Origin: Asaia bogorensis_B
GTDB lineage: Bacteria > Pseudomonadota > Alphaproteobacteria > Acetobacterales > Acetobacteraceae
DNA: 64,000 nucleotides
Direction: 5' to 3' (one strand)
NCBI RefSeq assembly: GCF_900465315.1
Contig: NZ_UBIX01000018.1
Position numbers and translations under genes: made by a program. Within the stretch, counting starts at the first letter, position 1. Each line of letters starts with the position of its first letter. The notes beneath the pieces were generated by a model, which was not told where the DNA came from, ran no database searches, and worked only from the letters and a program-made list of their open reading frames with translations. Shown here piece by piece: positions 61,457 to 64,000 of this stretch.

Positions 61457-61840
61457 ATGACGTCTCGTACCAGACCCAGACGCATTAGCGACTGGGGGAC
61501 ATTGGCGCTCGCCATACTCATTGTCCTGTTCGGACTGATCTTTGTCGGCGGTGGCGGCTATCTGCTCAGCCTCGGCGGCTCAGCCTATTATCTGATCTGC
61601 GGCATCGTGCTGCTGGCCTCAGGCCTTTTCATGGCCATGGGCCGCCTTCTGGGTGGCTATCTGTTCCTTCTCGCCTGGGCTGGTACACTGGTCTGGACCA
61701 TTGCCGAATGTGGCTTTGACTGGTGGGGCTGGCTGCCGCGCCTGTTCGGCCCGACGCTGATTGCCATTCTCGTCGTGCTCAGCCTGCCTGTCCTGCGTCG
61801 TCAGGATACGGTTCGTCCAGTTTCCCGCGGAGCTGTCTGA
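61457..61840 (+). CDS. sldB: PQQ-dependent polyol dehydrogenase small membrane subunit SldB
   Basis: This is a 127-residue membrane protein with four hydrophobic helices (about 13-33, 42-62, 65-84 and 95-113) and the C-terminal pattern LPRLFGPTLIAILVVLSLPVLRR ending in RGAV, as in Gluconobacter SldB. It anchors the large PQQ subunit and is the likely route of electrons to ubiquinone. In other membrane dehydrogenases (such as glucose dehydrogenase) this segment is fused to the catalytic part; here it is separate. AAGGAGG lies 4 bases upstream. Its stop overlaps the sldA start by one base (TGATG). Confidence 0.93.
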   Translation: MTSRTRPRRISDWGTLALAILIVLFGLIFVGGGGYLLSLGGSAYYLICGIVLLASGLFMAMGRLLGGYLFLLAWAGTLVWTIAECGFDWWGWLPRLFGPTLIAILVVLSLPVLRRQDTVRPVSRGAV

Positions 61841-64000
61841 TGCGTAAACCAGCCCTTATGACCGCCACCATCCTTGGTGGCCTCATTTCCGCAACCGTGG
61901 CTTTCGCACAGATCCCGCCGTCGAACTCGACACCCGGTGAAGATCACACGGCGCCTGAAGAAGCCCACAAGCAGGGTCCTGGCCGCTTTGGTGGTCCCGC
62001 TCCCTCCGCGCCGCAGGCTCCTGGTGTAAACGCCGCCAATCTGCCCGATATCTCCGAGATCGGCATTGCCGATGTTCCGGCTGCCGTACCGCAGATCGAC
62101 AGCACCCCCGCCCGTGAGGACTGGCCCGCTTATGGCCGTGACTCCAACCAGTCGCGCTTTTCGCCGCTGGATCAGCTGACGCCGGAAAATGTCGGCAAGC
62201 TCAAGCGCGCCTTCGTCTATCACACCGGCAGCAAGCCCGGTCCGGGGCAGGCCAATAAATGGGCGGCCGAAACCACCCCCATCAAGGTTGGCAACTCGCT
62301 CTACATGTGTTCAGCCATGAACGACATGATGCGTATCGATGCCGCCACCGGCAAGGAAATCTGGCGCCATGATGCCGGGGTGAAGTACCAGTCCATTCCC
62401 TACACCGCTGCGTGCAAGGGCGTGACCTACTACACCTCCTCGACCATCCCTGAAGGCCAGCCCTGCCACAACCGCATCATGGAAGCCACGCTCGACATGC
62501 GCCTGATTCAGGTCGATGCCGAGACGGGCAAGCTGTGCGAGGGCTTCGGCTTTGGCGGTCAGGTCAACCTGATGCAGGGCATGGGTGAATCAGTGCCCGG
62601 TTTTGTGTCCATGACCACCCCGCCCCCGGTCATCAACGGGATCGCTGTCGTGAACCACGAGGTTCTCGATGGTCAGCGCCGCTGGGCCCCTTCGGGCGTG
62701 ATCCGTGGCTATGACGCTGAAAGCGGCAAGTTTGTCTGGGCCTGGGACGTCAACAACCCCGACAACCATCACCAGCCCGAGCCCGGCAAGTTCTACAGCC
62801 GCGGCACGCCCAATTCATGGGCTGCCATGACGGGCGATAACGAGCTTGGCCTGGTCTATGTCCCGACCGGCAACTCGGCCGCCGATTATTACAGCGCCAT
62901 GCGTACCGACAAGGAGAACGCTGTCTCGTCCTCCATCGTCGCACTCGACGTCAAGACAGGCGAACCGCGCTGGGTCTTCCAGACGGCGCACAAGGATGTC
63001 TGGGACTACGACATCGGCTCACAGGCAACCAAGTTCGACTATCATCATGCCGATGGCTCGGTCACGCCCGCCCTGCTGGTACCCACCAAGCGTGGCCAGA
63101 CCTTCGTGCTCGACCGTGCGACAGGCAAGCCGCTGCCGGAATTCCCGGTGGTTGAAAAGCCTGCGCCCGCCAGCACGATGTCGGATGATCCGCGCAGCCC
63201 GACGCAGCCCTGGTCGACCGCCTTCCCGCGCCTTGCTTTCCCTGATCTGAAGGAAAGCGACATGTGGGGCATGTCGCCCATCGACCAGCTTTATTGCCGC
63301 ATCATGTTCCGCAAGGCACGTTATGTCGGTGAGTTCACCCCGCCTGCACTCGACAAGCCGAATATCGAATATCCCGGCTATAACGGTGGCAGCGACTGGG
63401 GCAGCATGGCCTATGACCCGCAATCGGGCATCGTCATTGCCAACTGGAACTCCACCCCGATGTACGATCAGCTCATCACCCGCAAGAAGGCTGATGCGCT
63501 GGGCCTGAAGCCGATCGACAACCCCACCTACAACCCGGCTGGCGGTGGTGCGGAAGGTAATGGCGCCCAGGCCGACACGCCTTACGGCATTGTCGTGACC
63601 CCGTTCTGGAACCACTACACGGGCATGATGTGCAACAAGCCGCCTTACGGCATGATCGAGGCCATCGACATCAAGACCAAGAAGGTCCTGTGGTCGCGCC
63701 CCCTCGGCACGGCTCGCGCCAATGGCCCGTGGAACATGCCGACCGGCCTGCCTCTGAATATCGGCACGCCGAATAACGGTGGCTCGGTCATCACCAAGGG
63801 CGGTCTCGTCTTTGTGGCAGCGGCAACTGACAACCAGATCCGCGCCATCGACATCAAGACCGGCAAGGATGTGTGGTCCGACGTGCTCCCCGGCGGCGGC
63901 CAGGCCAACCCGATGACCTACGAAGTCAACGGCAAGCAGTATGTCGCCATCATGGCCGGTGGTCATCACTTCATGATGACACCTGTCACTGACCAGCTCG
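61840..64000 (+). CDS. sldA: PQQ-dependent glycerol/sorbitol/arabitol dehydrogenase large subunit SldA (3' end outside window)
   Basis: The first 720 codons are present and the frame is open to the window end; relatives have about 740. A signal peptide (1-23) leads to an eight-bladed PQQ propeller. Visible PQQ-site features are ETTPIK (Glu144), GNSAADYY (344-351) and VWDYDIGSQ (387-395), plus tryptophan-docking style repeats such as GGSDWGSMAYDPQSG. The N-terminal APQAPGVNAANLPDI segment and the final VAIMAGGHHFMMTPV match SldA of acetic acid bacteria. It oxidises secondary alcohols of polyols in the periplasm (sorbitol to sorbose, glycerol to dihydroxyacetone). It is read from the sldB transcript with TGATG coupling. 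Confidence 0.94.
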   Translation, partial: MRKPALMTATILGGLISATVAFAQIPPSNSTPGEDHTAPEEAHKQGPGRFGGPAPSAPQAPGVNAANLPDISEIGIADVPAAVPQIDSTPAREDWPAYGRDSNQSRFSPLDQLTPENVGKLKRAFVYHTGSKPGPGQANKWAAETTPIKVGNSLYMCSAMNDMMRIDAATGKEIWRHDAGVKYQSIPYTAACKGVTYYTSSTIPEGQPCHNRIMEATLDMRLIQVDAETGKLCEGFGFGGQVNLMQGMGESVPGFVSMTTPPPVINGIAVVNHEVLDGQRRWAPSGVIRGYDAESGKFVWAWDVNNPDNHHQPEPGKFYSRGTPNSWAAMTGDNELGLVYVPTGNSAADYYSAMRTDKENAVSSSIVALDVKTGEPRWVFQTAHKDVWDYDIGSQATKFDYHHADGSVTPALLVPTKRGQTFVLDRATGKPLPEFPVVEKPAPASTMSDDPRSPTQPWSTAFPRLAFPDLKESDMWGMSPIDQLYCRIMFRKARYVGEFTPPALDKPNIEYPGYNGGSDWGSMAYDPQSGIVIANWNSTPMYDQLITRKKADALGLKPIDNPTYNPAGGGAEGNGAQADTPYGIVVTPFWNHYTGMMCNKPPYGMIEAIDIKTKKVLWSRPLGTARANGPWNMPTGLPLNIGTPNNGGSVITKGGLVFVAAATDNQIRAIDIKTGKDVWSDVLPGGGQANPMTYEVNGKQYVAIMAGGHHFMMTPVTDQL

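Overview
The window looks like chromosomal DNA from an acetic acid bacterium (Acetobacteraceae, Alphaproteobacteria). The evidence is the gene content: a nearly complete hopanoid cluster (hpnA, B, C, D, E, shc/hpnF, G plus an hpnL-like gene), and at the right edge the sldB-sldA pair for the membrane-bound PQQ-dependent polyol (glycerol/D-sorbitol/D-arabitol) dehydrogenase typical of Gluconobacter-like oxidative bacteria. By eye the DNA is GC-rich, with one clearly more AT-rich island around 50.2-52.9 kb. Species cannot be set from sequence alone; a Gluconobacter/Asaia/Kozakia-type genus is my inference. No insertion sequence, prophage, CRISPR array or rRNA was seen. One tRNA (Ser-GGA) is present.

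Layout. 0-5 kb: a partial lipoprotein, then the elongation-factor-P set (epmA and epmB divergent, efp nearby) with a DNA/RNA nuclease between, then an inositol-monophosphatase-like gene. 5-10 kb: a co-directional three-gene cell-envelope module (OmpA-like protein, MotA/ExbB-like channel, MotB/OmpA-like stator) followed by lepA. 10-19.6 kb: a glycosyltransferase, an AsmA-like protein, an NPP-type phosphodiesterase lipoprotein, a purine permease, an M20 amidohydrolase and an iron-type alcohol dehydrogenase. 19.6-20.4 kb: a gene-free stretch with strong palindromes. 20.4-31.8 kb: the hopanoid cluster, split by a cupin and a Tat-exported aminotransferase on the opposite strand. 31.8-36.7 kb: tyrA, a palindrome-rich repeat region, then a minus-strand run moeB, dsrE-like, SH3 protein, pyk. 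37-47 kb: small envelope proteins, two glycosyltransferases and a minus-strand run secB, 991-residue glycosyltransferase, M20 dipeptidase, pdxA, pdxJ. 47.9-49.8 kb: lapA-like, pyrF, trpF and tRNA-Ser. 50.2-53 kb: an RTX-like secreted protein in AT-richer DNA. 53.2-56.9 kb: a minus-strand run GT9, thrS, infC closed by a textbook terminator. 57-61 kb: ribokinase, TPR protein, epimerase-like protein and a lipoprotein. 61.4 kb to the end: sldB and the first 720 codons of sldA.

How genes work together. HpnC, HpnD and HpnE convert farnesyl diphosphate to squalene, Shc cyclises it, and HpnG and HpnB act on the C35 side chain; HpnA is hopanoid-associated and HpnL is a likely transporter. EpmB makes (R)-beta-lysine and EpmA loads it on EF-P Lys33. 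PdxA and PdxJ make pyridoxine 5'-phosphate. SldB anchors SldA to the membrane for periplasmic polyol oxidation. The items most worth a second look are the probable AUA start of infC, the OmpA/MotA/MotB-like module beside lepA, the 991-residue repeat glycosyltransferase, the RTX island next to tRNA-Ser, the 19-bp inverted repeat beyond hpnG, and the interruption of the hopanoid cluster.
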